Source: Gaiella sp051003695 (lineage in GTDB: Bacteria > Actinomycetota > Thermoleophilia > Gaiellales > Gaiellaceae). From it: a stretch of DNA of 15,410 nt. The notes beneath the pieces were generated by a model. The model saw only the letters and a list, made by a program, of their open reading frames with translations. It did not search any database and was not told the origin of the DNA. This document shows positions 1-6,426 of the stretch, piece by piece. The position numbers and the translations under genes are program-made. The number at the start of each line of letters is the position of its first letter. Position 1 is the first letter of the stretch. The DNA lies in NCBI GenBank assembly GCA_051003695.1, contig JBPCLB010000072.1:1-15410 (forward strand), in the 5' to 3' direction.

Positions 1-582
1 GGCGATCATCCGCTCGTAGCGCCCGCCGTGGAAGAGCAGCGGTTGACCCTCGCCGTGGTGGGCGTACTCGACCTGGCCGAGGAAGAGCGAGTGGTCGCCG
101 CCCCAGTACGACCGAACAACGCGCGCAACCACGTGGGCGAGTGCGCCGTCGACGAGCGGCGTCTCGTGCAGGACGCTGAACGTGGGCTCGGGGTCTTCGG
201 CGACCGCGCGGCGGGCGAACCGGTCGGAGAGGCCGGCCTGCTCGGCGGAGAGCACGTTCACCCCGAACCGCATGCCCTCGTGGAGCATCGAGCACAGGCG
301 CGCCCGACGGTCGAGTGAGATCAGGACGAGCGGTGGGGAAAGGGAGACGGACATGAACGCATTGGCGGTCATGCCGTGCACCTGGTCGGCGTTGAGCGTC
401 GTCAGCACCGTGACGCCCGTTGCGAACATCCCCATCGTCCGGCGAAAGGCGATCGCCGGGTCTCCCTCGAGCTCGCCGACGTCGAGCGCGCGTGCCTCCG
501 GTAGATCGTCGAATGACGTCCCGCCGGATAGACCCGCGCCGACGGTGAGTGGAACGTCGAACTCCTCCGGCAGTGCGCTCAT
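1..582 (-). CDS. Flavin reductase domain protein (HpaC/PheA2-like), C-terminus cut by window edge
   Basis: The reverse-strand frame is open from an ATG at 582 to the left edge (194 codons, no stop). It reads as an NAD(P)H:flavin oxidoreductase of the split-barrel FMN-binding fold. These enzymes supply reduced FMN or FAD to two-component monooxygenases in the cytoplasm. Typical signatures are visible: FRRTMGMFATGVTVLTT (about residues 47-63), GMTANAFMSVSLSPPLVL (about 70-87) and GGDHSLFLGQVEYA (about 161-174). The last visible residues (LLFHGGRYERM) match the usual end of the family, so only a few residues are probably missing. About 40 residues precede the fold; no internal ATG before the core offers a better start. 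It is divergent from vapBC. Its oxygenase partner is not visible and may lie to the left. It differs clearly from the second reductase at 11788, so the two are not a recent duplication. The family call is firm; the substrate pathway is unknown. Confidence 0.85.
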   Translation of the reverse strand, partial: MSALPEEFDVPLTVGAGLSGGTSFDDLPEARALDVGELEGDPAIAFRRTMGMFATGVTVLTTLNADQVHGMTANAFMSVSLSPPLVLISLDRRARLCSMLHEGMRFGVNVLSAEQAGLSDRFARRAVAEDPEPTFSVLHETPLVDGALAHVVARVVRSYWGGDHSLFLGQVEYAHHGEGQPLLFHGGRYERMIA

Positions 583-619
583 AGGCGTGATTCTTTCAGG
601 CAGCGCCTCACGGCGTATT

Positions 620-636
620 GCATGTGCCTCACATGC
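620..636. promoter_or_regulatory. Inverted repeat, candidate VapBC operator
   Basis: A perfect inverted repeat, GCATGTG-CCT-CACATGC, lies in the 75-bp gap between the divergent flavin reductase and the antitoxin gene. It ends about 21 bases before the preferred antitoxin ATG. VapBC/FitAB complexes usually repress their own promoter by binding such palindromes through the antitoxin's ribbon-helix-helix domain, so autoregulation is the likely role. It could also affect the divergent reductase promoter. The repeat is seen directly; the function is inferred. Confidence 0.5.
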
Positions 637-657
637 TAAGCTGTGGAGCACATGGGG

Positions 658-891
658 ATGATCCAGATCCGGAACGTTCCCGACGACATCCACCGGGCGC
701 TCAAGGCGCGCGCCGCCTCGATGGGTCTCTCGTTGTCGGAGTACCTGAACCACGAGCTGGGCATGCTCGCGGCGTTGCCGCCGGTCGAAGAGGTCACGCG
801 ACGTATTCGAGCAGCGGGGCCGGTGTCCGACGGGTTCAGTGGCGCCGACGTCATCCGGGAGTTGAGAGGACCGCTGCCGGACAACGCGTGA
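658..891 (+). CDS. vapB: VapB/FitA-like ribbon-helix-helix antitoxin
   Basis: This 77-residue protein begins MIQIRNVPDDIHRALKARAA, the pattern of FitA/VapB ribbon-helix-helix antitoxins: a short strand (IQIRNVP) followed by two helices ending near LSEYLNHEL. The C-terminal half (about residues 38-77) is probably the disordered part that binds and blocks the toxin's active site. I chose the ATG at 658 because family members start right before this strand and a GGAG lies at 645-648, nine bases upstream. An ATG at 652 or GTG at 643 would add two or five residues. Its stop overlaps the toxin start by four bases (GTGA), giving translational coupling. The pair stands between a divergent flavin reductase and tgt and is probably an acquired accessory module. 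The type II antitoxin role is inferred from domain plus neighbour. Confidence 0.85.
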   Translation: MIQIRNVPDDIHRALKARAASMGLSLSEYLNHELGMLAALPPVEEVTRRIRAAGPVSDGFSGADVIRELRGPLPDNA

Positions 892-1277
892 TCGTCCTCG
901 ATAGCTCAGCCGCAATCGACTATCTGCTGGAGGTCCCGACTGGGCGCTTCGTGGCGGAGCAGCTGGAGCAGCACCGACTAGCAGTCGCTCCCCATCTGCT
1001 CGATGCCGAGGTCGTGTCCGGGCTGCGCCGAGGGGTTTCGGCCGGCCTCGTCACCGAAGCGCGCGCGATCGTCGCGCTTGCACATCTCGCAGCACTTCGG
1101 ATCGTCCGCTTTCCGCTACTCCGCTACGTGCCGCGCGTCTGGGAGTTGAGGCACACCGTAACGGCACCCGATGCGTTCTTCGTCGCACTCGCGGAGGAGA
1201 GCGGGCTTCCGCTCGTGACGACCGACCTTCGTCTCGCGCGTTCCCGTGGTCACCACGCTGAGATCCTCAGTCCATGA
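888..1277 (+). CDS. vapC: VapC-like PIN-domain toxin ribonuclease
   Basis: This is a 129-residue PIN-domain protein starting at a GTG whose bases overlap the antitoxin stop. PIN toxins are Mg2+-dependent endoribonucleases that usually cut tRNA or rRNA and halt growth when the antitoxin is degraded. The acidic set expected for the active site is present: D5 in VIVLDSSAAIDYLL, E41 in LLDAEVVSGLRR, D95 in APDAFFVALAE and D113 in LVTTDLRLAR. The length is normal for VapC and nothing looks broken. The actual RNA target cannot be read from the sequence. It is cotranscribed with the upstream antitoxin. The next gene downstream (tgt) starts 152 bases later and is unrelated in function. Confidence 0.9.
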   Translation: MIVLDSSAAIDYLLEVPTGRFVAEQLEQHRLAVAPHLLDAEVVSGLRRGVSAGLVTEARAIVALAHLAALRIVRFPLLRYVPRVWELRHTVTAPDAFFVALAEESGLPLVTTDLRLARSRGHHAEILSP

Positions 1278-1302
1278 ACGCTCGCCTCCGGCTCGCGGTG
1301 TG

Positions 1303-1321
1303 GGGGAAACCATGTTTCCCC
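1303..1321. terminator. Perfect hairpin-forming inverted repeat after vapC
   Basis: GGGGAAAC-CAT-GTTTCCCC is a perfect 8-bp stem with a 3-base loop, 26 bases after the vapC stop and 109 bases before tgt. No T-run follows, so it is not a canonical intrinsic terminator. U-less hairpins are often proposed as terminators in high-GC actinobacteria. It could instead be an operator for the tgt promoter. The rest of the 1278-1429 gap shows no convincing promoter boxes. Confidence 0.4.
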
Positions 1322-1429
1322 GACGTGCCCCCTTCTTCGCAGTTCGTGCTTTCGACCGTCGCGAGCCCTCCCGGCCGAGTGAATCGGCCTTCGGGCACGG
1401 CAGCAGCGAGAATCACGCAGAGCTAGCAG

Positions 1430-2557
1430 ATGAGTTTCACTCTCCAGGCGACCGACGGCGCCGCGCGCGCCGGTGTGATCGCGACCGCTCACGGTGAGAT
1501 CCGCACACCCGCGTTCATGCCGGTCGGCACGAAGGCGGCGGTCAAGACGCTCGACCCCGACGAGGTGCGTGCCCTCGGCGCGGAGGTGATCCTCGGGAAC
1601 ACGTACCACCTCCGCTTCAAGCCCGGCGTGGACGTGATCGAGGAGCTCGGGGGCCTGCATGCCTTTTCCGGCTGGACGGGGCCGATTCTCACGGACTCGG
1701 GCGGCTTCCAGGTGTTCTCGCTCCGGAACACGCTGCTCGCGGTCGACGACGACGGCGTCACCTTCCGCTCCGTGTACGACGGTGCGCCCGAGCGGTTCAC
1801 CCCTGAGGGTGTGGCCGAGCTCCAGCGTCGGCTCGGCTCGGACATTGCGATGTGTCTCGACATCTGTCCCCCCGCCGACGCTGGTCGTGCGGAGCACGAG
1901 GAGGCCGTGCGACGAACGCATGTCTGGGCCGAGCGACAGGTCGACGAACCGCGTGCCGCCGGGCAGCTCCGCTTCGGGATCGCCCAGGGCGGCACCGACC
2001 GTGAGCTCCGGGAGCAGTCGATCGCCGGTCTCCTCGAGCTCCCGTTCGACGGGTACGCGCTCGGCGGGCTCGCGGTGGGTGAGAGCCGGGTGGAGATGTT
2101 CGACGCAGTCGGCTGGGCGGCGCCGCTCCTTCCGTCCGACCGTCCTCGGTATTTCATGGGGCTCGGCGACGCGGAGGGAATCCTCGAGGTGATCGCACGC
2201 GGAATCGACATCTTCGACTGCGTGCTGCCGACGCGGACGGCGCGCACGGGCTCGGCTCTGACTGCGCTGGGCCGCCTCAACCTCCGCAACGCGCAATACG
2301 CACGCGACTCGAGACCACTCGAGGCCGGATGTGAATGCCCCGCGTGCACCCGGTTCTCACGCGCGTTCGTCCGGCACCTCGTGAATCAACGAGAGGTCCT
2401 CGGTCTGCGACTGCTCTCACTGCATAATCTGTGGTTCACACTGCGACTCACCACGGGTGCGCGGCGGGCGATCGAGCAGGGGACGTTCTCGAGATATCGC
2501 GAGACGGCTCTGACCCGGCTCGCCGGCGGCTCGGAGGAGGAACCTTGGCCCAGCTGA
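1430..2557 (+). CDS. tgt: Queuine/preQ1 tRNA-guanine transglycosylase
   Basis: This enzyme swaps guanine-34 in the anticodon of GUN tRNAs (Asp, Asn, His, Tyr) for preQ1, the first tRNA-bound step of queuosine synthesis. The 375-residue length is typical of bacterial Tgt. Visible motifs: TDSGGFQVFSL with catalytic D89, GIAQGG (residues 183-188), LGGLAVGE (211-218), the nucleophile region GIDIFDCVLPTRTART with D263, and the zinc site C301, C303, C306 and H332. All catalytic and metal ligands are present. The ATG at 1430 gives the expected N-terminus (FTLQATDGAARAG). No strong Shine-Dalgarno sequence is seen. The 3' end overlaps yajC by 13 bases, which indicates one operon with yajC and secDF. 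The usual partners queA and ruvB are not upstream here. The preQ1-forming genes must lie elsewhere, or the cell salvages the base. Confidence 0.96.
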   Translation: MSFTLQATDGAARAGVIATAHGEIRTPAFMPVGTKAAVKTLDPDEVRALGAEVILGNTYHLRFKPGVDVIEELGGLHAFSGWTGPILTDSGGFQVFSLRNTLLAVDDDGVTFRSVYDGAPERFTPEGVAELQRRLGSDIAMCLDICPPADAGRAEHEEAVRRTHVWAERQVDEPRAAGQLRFGIAQGGTDRELREQSIAGLLELPFDGYALGGLAVGESRVEMFDAVGWAAPLLPSDRPRYFMGLGDAEGILEVIARGIDIFDCVLPTRTARTGSALTALGRLNLRNAQYARDSRPLEAGCECPACTRFSRAFVRHLVNQREVLGLRLLSLHNLWFTLRLTTGARRAIEQGTFSRYRETALTRLAGGSEEEPWPS

Positions 2558-2931
2558 TCATTCTCATCGCCATGTTCGCGTTGCTGTGGGCGTTGCTGAT
2601 CCGCCCGCAGCGCGCGCGTCAGCAGAAGCAACAACGGCTGCTCTCGTCGATCGACCCGGGCGACGAGATCCTCACGGTCGGCGGTCTGTACGGGATCGTG
2701 CGGGAGATCGATGACGAGGACGACCTCATCGTCGAGATCGCCGAAGGGATCCAGGTGCGGATCGCGCGACGTTCGGTCGGCGGCGTCGTCAAGCCGGACG
2801 AGGACGACGAGGACGACGACGTCGAAGGGGAAGCTGCTCTCGAGGGCGAAGATGGACCGGACGTGAGGGATTCACAGGATCTGGCGAGCACCGAGGCTCC
2901 CGAGAGCGCCGGATCGCCGGGCCGCCGCTAA
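2545..2931 (+). CDS. yajC: Preprotein translocase subunit YajC
   Basis: YajC is a small inner-membrane protein that associates with SecDF and the SecYEG channel. The 128-residue product has one N-terminal membrane segment (residues 2-19, AQLIILIAMFALLWALLI), then the family signature RPQRARQQKQQ and the soluble domain (LLSSIDPGDEILTVGGLYGIV, residues 32-52, through VRIARRSVGGVV). The start is a TTG at 2545, selected by a very strong GGAGGAGG at 2533-2540 and by the fit of the membrane segment; an in-frame extension further upstream would lie inside tgt. The C-terminal 45 residues are an extremely acidic D/E-rich, low-complexity tail (residues 84-107), longer than usual. It overlaps the tgt end and sits 15 bases before secDF, so the three are almost certainly cotranscribed. 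Confidence 0.93.
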   Translation: MAQLIILIAMFALLWALLIRPQRARQQKQQRLLSSIDPGDEILTVGGLYGIVREIDDEDDLIVEIAEGIQVRIARRSVGGVVKPDEDDEDDDVEGEAALEGEDGPDVRDSQDLASTEAPESAGSPGRR

Positions 2932-2946
2932 CCTGAGCAGCCCGCA

Positions 2947-5712
2947 ATGACCCGCCGCGCAGCAACCATCGTCGTCGCGCTCGTCGTGGCGGCCCTGATC
3001 GGGGTGGGGTTGCTCGCGATCCCGGGCTCGCCGCTCGAGCAGCGTCCGACACTCGGACTCGACCTGCAGGGCGGCCTCGAGGTGACCCTGAAAGCGGTGC
3101 CTCCGCCGGATCGTGAGCTGACCGACGACGACCTCGATCGGTCGGTCGAGATCATGAGAGACCGGGTCGACCGGCTCGGGGTGGCGGAGCCGGAGATCCG
3201 GACGCAGGGAGCCGACCAGATCACGATCCAGCTGCCCGGCATCGACAACCCCGAAGCGGCGGCGGAGATCATCGGGAAGACCGCGCGTCTCGAGCTGTAC
3301 GACCTCGAGACGTCCCTCGTACCGCCGTCGGTCGACGCGACGGGCAACCCACGCCCGTACGACCGGCTCTACGACATGCTCGCGCGGGTCCAGTCGCTCG
3401 TCGACGACGAGACGAACGCGTACTACGTCTTCAACGGCAAGAAGCGACTCGTGGTCGGTCCCAAGTCCACGCGAAAGGCTGCGCTGAGCAAGTGGAAAGG
3501 CGAGCTGCCGAAGACCCATCGGTTGTTCGGCGTGCCCTCGTCGACCGTCGTCGTGTCGTGTGGCCCGAATGCGGTCGTCTGCCCCAACGCAGCGGGGACG
3601 CAGCGCTCGTTCTATCTCTTCGAGTTCGATCCGCCCGAGGTTCCACAGATGACGGGTGATGATCTCGAGCTCGATGGCACCCGCGCCGACTTCGACGCGT
3701 CGCCCGGCGGGGGCGGGTCACCGATCGTGCTGATGCAGTTCACGGACGCGGGTTCCGACAAGTTCGAGGACATCACCCGGGCCGAGTGGCTTCGCGGCCG
3801 GCTCCGTGATGCTCCTCAGCATTTCGCGATCGTGCTCGACCGCGAGATCAGGACGTTCCCGCAGATCGACTACACCGACCGCAGCCTCTCGGGCGGAATC
3901 GGCGGCGGTAGCGCCCAGATCACCGGGCTCGAGTCGCTGCAGGAGGCGAAGGACATCGCACTCGTGCTCCAGACCGGCGCGCTGCCGGTCGAGTTCCGCA
4001 CGCTCGACTCGACGGCGATCTCGGCGACGCTCGGCAAGGACTCGCTCGAGGAGGCGAAGATCGCGGCCGTCGTCGGCCTGCTGGTCGTCGCGCTCTTCCT
4101 GCTCCTCTTCTACCGCTTCCTGGGGCTCGTCGCCGTCATCGGGCTCGGCATCTACGCCGCCTTTCTCTACGCGGCGATTCTGCTCTTCAACGTGACGCTG
4201 ACGCTGCCGGGAATCGCCGGGCTCGTGCTCACCCTCGGTGTCGCGGCCGACGCGAACATCGTCATCTTCGAACGGATCAAGGAAGAGGTGCGCGCCGGGC
4301 GATCCGTGCGCGCCGCGATCTCGACGGGCTACTCGAAGGGATTTGCCACGATCGTCGACGCGAACGTGGTCACGGCGATTACGGCGATGGTGCTCTTCGC
4401 GGTCGCGACGTCGAGCGTCCGTGGTTTCGCGCTGATGCTGCTCGTCGGTACCGGGATCTCGATGCTCACCGCGGTGCTCGCGACGCGCGCGTTGCTCGCC
4501 GTGCTGGCGGGGCTACGCATGCTCGACAGCCCGCGCTTCGTCGGCGCGGCGGGCGGCGGGATTCCGCGCTGGCTCAAGGCGGACTACATCGGTCGGCGGA
4601 ACCTCTGGTTCGGGCTCTCTGCGGCCGTGCTCGTGATCTCGATCGGCGCGATCGGGATCAAGCACCTCAACCTCGGAATCGACTTCAAGGGTGGAACGCA
4701 GATCGTCTTCACCACGCCGCAGCCCGTCGCGATCGAGACGGTTCGCGCCGAGGCCGAGTCGATAGGCGAGGGAGGCGCGCAGATCCAGGGCAAAGGTGTC
4801 TCCGTGAGCGACCGCTACCAGAGCTTCCAAATCCGGACCCGATCGCTCTCGATCGAGGAAGCCCGAACGCTGCAATCGGATCTCGCGGGCGCGGTCGACG
4901 CCGAGTCGTTCGGGACGAAGAACGTGTCGGCGAGCTTCGGCCGACAGATCGCGAACTCGGCGATCCTCGCGATCGTCGTCTCGCTGCTGCTGATCGTCGG
5001 GTACATCTCGCTGCGCTTCCAGTGGAAGTTCGCACTCCCGGTTCTGATCGCGCTCGCGCACGACGTGCTGATCACGATCGGGATCTACGCGCTGCTCGGA
5101 CGCGAGGTGACGACCGCGACCGTCGCGGCCGTGCTGACGGTGCTCGGATACTCGATCTACGACACGATCATCATCTTCGACCGGATCCGCGAGAACATCC
5201 CCCTGATGAAGAAGGCATCGTTTCGGGTGATCGGCAACGTCTCGCTGTGGGAGACGATCCCGCGCTCGCTCGCGACCACCTTCATCACGCTGCTGCCGAT
5301 CGCGTCGCTCTTCGTCTTCGGCGGCGACACGCTGAAGGACTTCGCGTTCGCGCTGCTCGTCGGGATCGGCGCGGGTGCGTATTCATCGATCTTCGTCGCC
5401 GCGCCGCTGCTCGCGATGTTCAAGCAGCGCGAGCCCGAGTACGCGCGCCGACGCGACGACCTCGGCGTGCTCGCAGAGGAGCAGTCGGTCGGCGGCGCGC
5501 TCGTCGGCGGCAGCTCGGCCCCGGTGGCCTCACCGCTGGGGACTGTGGCTCCGACCCCCGCACCTGCCGGCCCGGTTTCCGCGAACGAGCTCGGGGGTGC
5601 GGCGCCCGTGCCCGCCGGTGCCGCTCCCGCGAAGGAGATTCCGGCGGCGAGCGCCGCGCGCGAGCGGCGTCGCCAGCGGCGGTCGAGCCGGCCGCACGGC
5701 AGGAATCGGTAG
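2947..5712 (+). CDS. secDF: Fused SecDF protein-export membrane protein
   Basis: SecDF uses the proton gradient to pull secreted proteins out of the SecYEG channel. Here SecD and SecF are one 921-residue chain. The SecD half has a first membrane helix (about 5-25), the LGLDLQGGLEV motif (36-46), a large external P1 region (about 27-370) and five more helices (about 371-525). The SecF half starts near 552, with NLGIDFKGGTQIVF (575-588) and five further helices (about 669-825). Likely proton-path residues by analogy with Thermus SecDF are D435 (GVAADANIVIFERI), D739 (YSIYDTIIIFDRIREN) and R773 (IPRSLATTFITLLP). The P1 head carries an insertion with two close cysteines (C205, C212). An Ala/Pro-rich cytoplasmic tail of about 95 residues ends in a very basic stretch (RERRRQRRSSRPHGRNR). 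The start ATG at 2947, 15 bases after yajC, puts a short basic N-terminus just before the first helix. Fusion is unusual for actinobacteria in general. Confidence 0.96.
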   Translation: MTRRAATIVVALVVAALIGVGLLAIPGSPLEQRPTLGLDLQGGLEVTLKAVPPPDRELTDDDLDRSVEIMRDRVDRLGVAEPEIRTQGADQITIQLPGIDNPEAAAEIIGKTARLELYDLETSLVPPSVDATGNPRPYDRLYDMLARVQSLVDDETNAYYVFNGKKRLVVGPKSTRKAALSKWKGELPKTHRLFGVPSSTVVVSCGPNAVVCPNAAGTQRSFYLFEFDPPEVPQMTGDDLELDGTRADFDASPGGGGSPIVLMQFTDAGSDKFEDITRAEWLRGRLRDAPQHFAIVLDREIRTFPQIDYTDRSLSGGIGGGSAQITGLESLQEAKDIALVLQTGALPVEFRTLDSTAISATLGKDSLEEAKIAAVVGLLVVALFLLLFYRFLGLVAVIGLGIYAAFLYAAILLFNVTLTLPGIAGLVLTLGVAADANIVIFERIKEEVRAGRSVRAAISTGYSKGFATIVDANVVTAITAMVLFAVATSSVRGFALMLLVGTGISMLTAVLATRALLAVLAGLRMLDSPRFVGAAGGGIPRWLKADYIGRRNLWFGLSAAVLVISIGAIGIKHLNLGIDFKGGTQIVFTTPQPVAIETVRAEAESIGEGGAQIQGKGVSVSDRYQSFQIRTRSLSIEEARTLQSDLAGAVDAESFGTKNVSASFGRQIANSAILAIVVSLLLIVGYISLRFQWKFALPVLIALAHDVLITIGIYALLGREVTTATVAAVLTVLGYSIYDTIIIFDRIRENIPLMKKASFRVIGNVSLWETIPRSLATTFITLLPIASLFVFGGDTLKDFAFALLVGIGAGAYSSIFVAAPLLAMFKQREPEYARRRDDLGVLAEEQSVGGALVGGSSAPVASPLGTVAPTPAPAGPVSANELGGAAPVPAGAAPAKEIPAASAARERRRQRRSSRPHGRNR

Positions 5713-5758
5713 GACGGCGCTCGGGGACTCGGTCGTCGGGCGCGGTCGAGCACGTCTC

Positions 5759-5784
5759 GCCGGCGGGAGGCAAGAGATGCCGGC
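5759..5784 (+). terminator. Weak hairpin after secDF
   Basis: GCCGGC at 5759-5764 can pair with GCCGGC at 5779-5784 across a 14-base loop, about 46 bases after the secDF stop. There is no T-tract and each arm is self-complementary. It is only a possible end of the tgt-yajC-secDF transcript. The remainder of 5713-5785 holds nothing recognisable. Confidence 0.2.
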
Positions 5785-5785
5785 T

Positions 5786-5850
5786 GGGGAGCAACTGACA
5801 CAGAATCGACACTGGTTCAGCCTTGACAGAATCGGTGTTTGACACCGGTG
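5786..5850 (+). repeat. Left copy of ~65-bp inverted repeat flanking the phasin-like gene
   Basis: This stretch matches the reverse complement of 6278-6342 at about 53 of 65 positions by eye. It starts with a shared GGGGAGC. Next is a 28-base identical core at 5801-5828, which begins CAGAATCGACACTGG and ends GCCTTGACA. After the core comes a palindrome-like end, CGGTGT-TTG-ACACCG (5833-5847). The core ends in a TTGACA that would suit a -35 box pointing at the gene at 5910, but no good -10 follows at the right distance. There is no transposase in the window. The pattern of a conserved stretch plus a GTGTC/GACAC palindrome is like REP-type or MITE-type intergenic repeats. Confidence 0.75.
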
Positions 5851-5909
5851 TAGTCGAAAACCGTGGCTGCCGCGAGCGAACTGCGGCGCTGCCCGTAGAC
5901 TTCCGTCGT

Positions 5910-6251
5910 ATGGACGAGCAGAACGGCGGCACCCGGCCTCGTCCCGTGTCCGAGCTTCTGCTCGCCGGGATCGGGTGGGCGAGCCTCGGCGCGGAGGCGG
6001 CCGACGAGCTCGTGGACGACCTCGCACGCCGCGTCGGCGTCGACACGACCACGATGCGGAATGCGGTTCGCGACCTCGGAGCGTCGTGGCGGGCCGAGGC
6101 GAGCCGCGTCGGTGTCCGACGCGATCAGGCAGTCGAGCGGGCGCTTGCGAAGACGGGTTTCGTGCGCAGCGAGGAGGTCGAGGATCTCGCGTTGCGGGTC
6201 GCGCAAATCGAGCATCGGCTGCGTCTGTTGGAGCGCGACACCCCCACGTAA
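5910..6251 (+). CDS. Small helical phasin-like protein
   Basis: A 113-residue, probably all-helical protein. A disordered start (residues 1-12) is followed by an amphipathic helix with a hydrophobic stretch (VSELLLAGIGWASLG, 13-27). Next are charged helices, and a short C-terminal coiled coil (EEVEDLALRVAQIEHRLRLLE, about 88-108). This resembles the small phasin/PhaF-like proteins of actinobacteria, which end in a similar V-x-S-x-x-E-x-x-x-L-x-x-R-V-x-x-L-E coiled coil and often stand next to an ABC1 kinase gene, as here. Those are thought to coat polyhydroxyalkanoate granules or bind membranes, but no PHA synthase is present in this window. I chose the ATG at 5910 because earlier in-frame starts (TTG 5823) would translate the repeat. 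The gene is enclosed by the inverted repeat pair. The family call is moderate; the function is unproven. Confidence 0.6.
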   Translation: MDEQNGGTRPRPVSELLLAGIGWASLGAEAADELVDDLARRVGVDTTTMRNAVRDLGASWRAEASRVGVRRDQAVERALAKTGFVRSEEVEDLALRVAQIEHRLRLLERDTPT

Positions 6252-6277
6252 CGGGCGCAGTCATGACTGTCGGACAC

Positions 6278-6342
6278 GGGCAGTGTCAGACACCGGTCTT
6301 GTCAAGGCTGAACCAGTGTCGATTCTGCGCCAATCGCTCCCC
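6278..6342 (-). repeat. Right copy of ~65-bp inverted repeat flanking the phasin-like gene
   Basis: This is the inverted partner of 5786-5850, lying 27 bases after the phasin-like stop and 84 bases before the kinase start. The identical 28-base core occupies 6300-6327. The GGGGAGC end is at 6336-6342 on the reverse strand. The palindrome end here contains GTGTCAGACAC (6283-6293), a perfect 11-base palindrome around a central A, where the left copy has drifted. Transcription through both copies would allow a long stem enclosing the gene. The rest of 6343-6426 is leader DNA without clear promoter boxes. Confidence 0.75.
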
Positions 6343-6426
6343 AGGCGACGCTGCCGCTCGCCTCGTGGTTTTCGTGCGCTCGTAGCACGCCTCGCGCAGC
6401 GTGAAGTTGCTGACACACTGGGACAG

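Noticed and set aside
618..887. Upstream extension of the VapC frame
   Set aside because: It would overlap the whole antitoxin gene. The PIN domain begins exactly at the GTG at 888 with the expected 4-base overlap.
1250..2296. Long open frame on the minus strand opposite tgt
   Set aside because: It is antisense to a fully recognised tgt, is rich in R, E and H as GC-rich shadow frames are, and shows no family motif.
5022..5798. 258-codon plus-strand frame inside and past secDF
   Set aside because: It overlaps the conserved SecF half in another frame and is Arg/Asp-rich shadow sequence.
5823..5909. TTG start of the phasin-like gene within the left repeat
   Set aside because: The added residues come from the repeat and are not typical of the family. 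The ATG at 5910 is simpler, though N-terminal data could change this.
5786..6342. CRISPR array or IS element terminal repeats
   Set aside because: There are only two copies, they are inverted, and the enclosed gene is not a transposase or cas gene.
6061..6426. Upstream extension of the UbiB-like frame
   Set aside because: It would overlap the phasin-like gene out of frame and translate the inverted repeat; kinase similarity begins after 6427.
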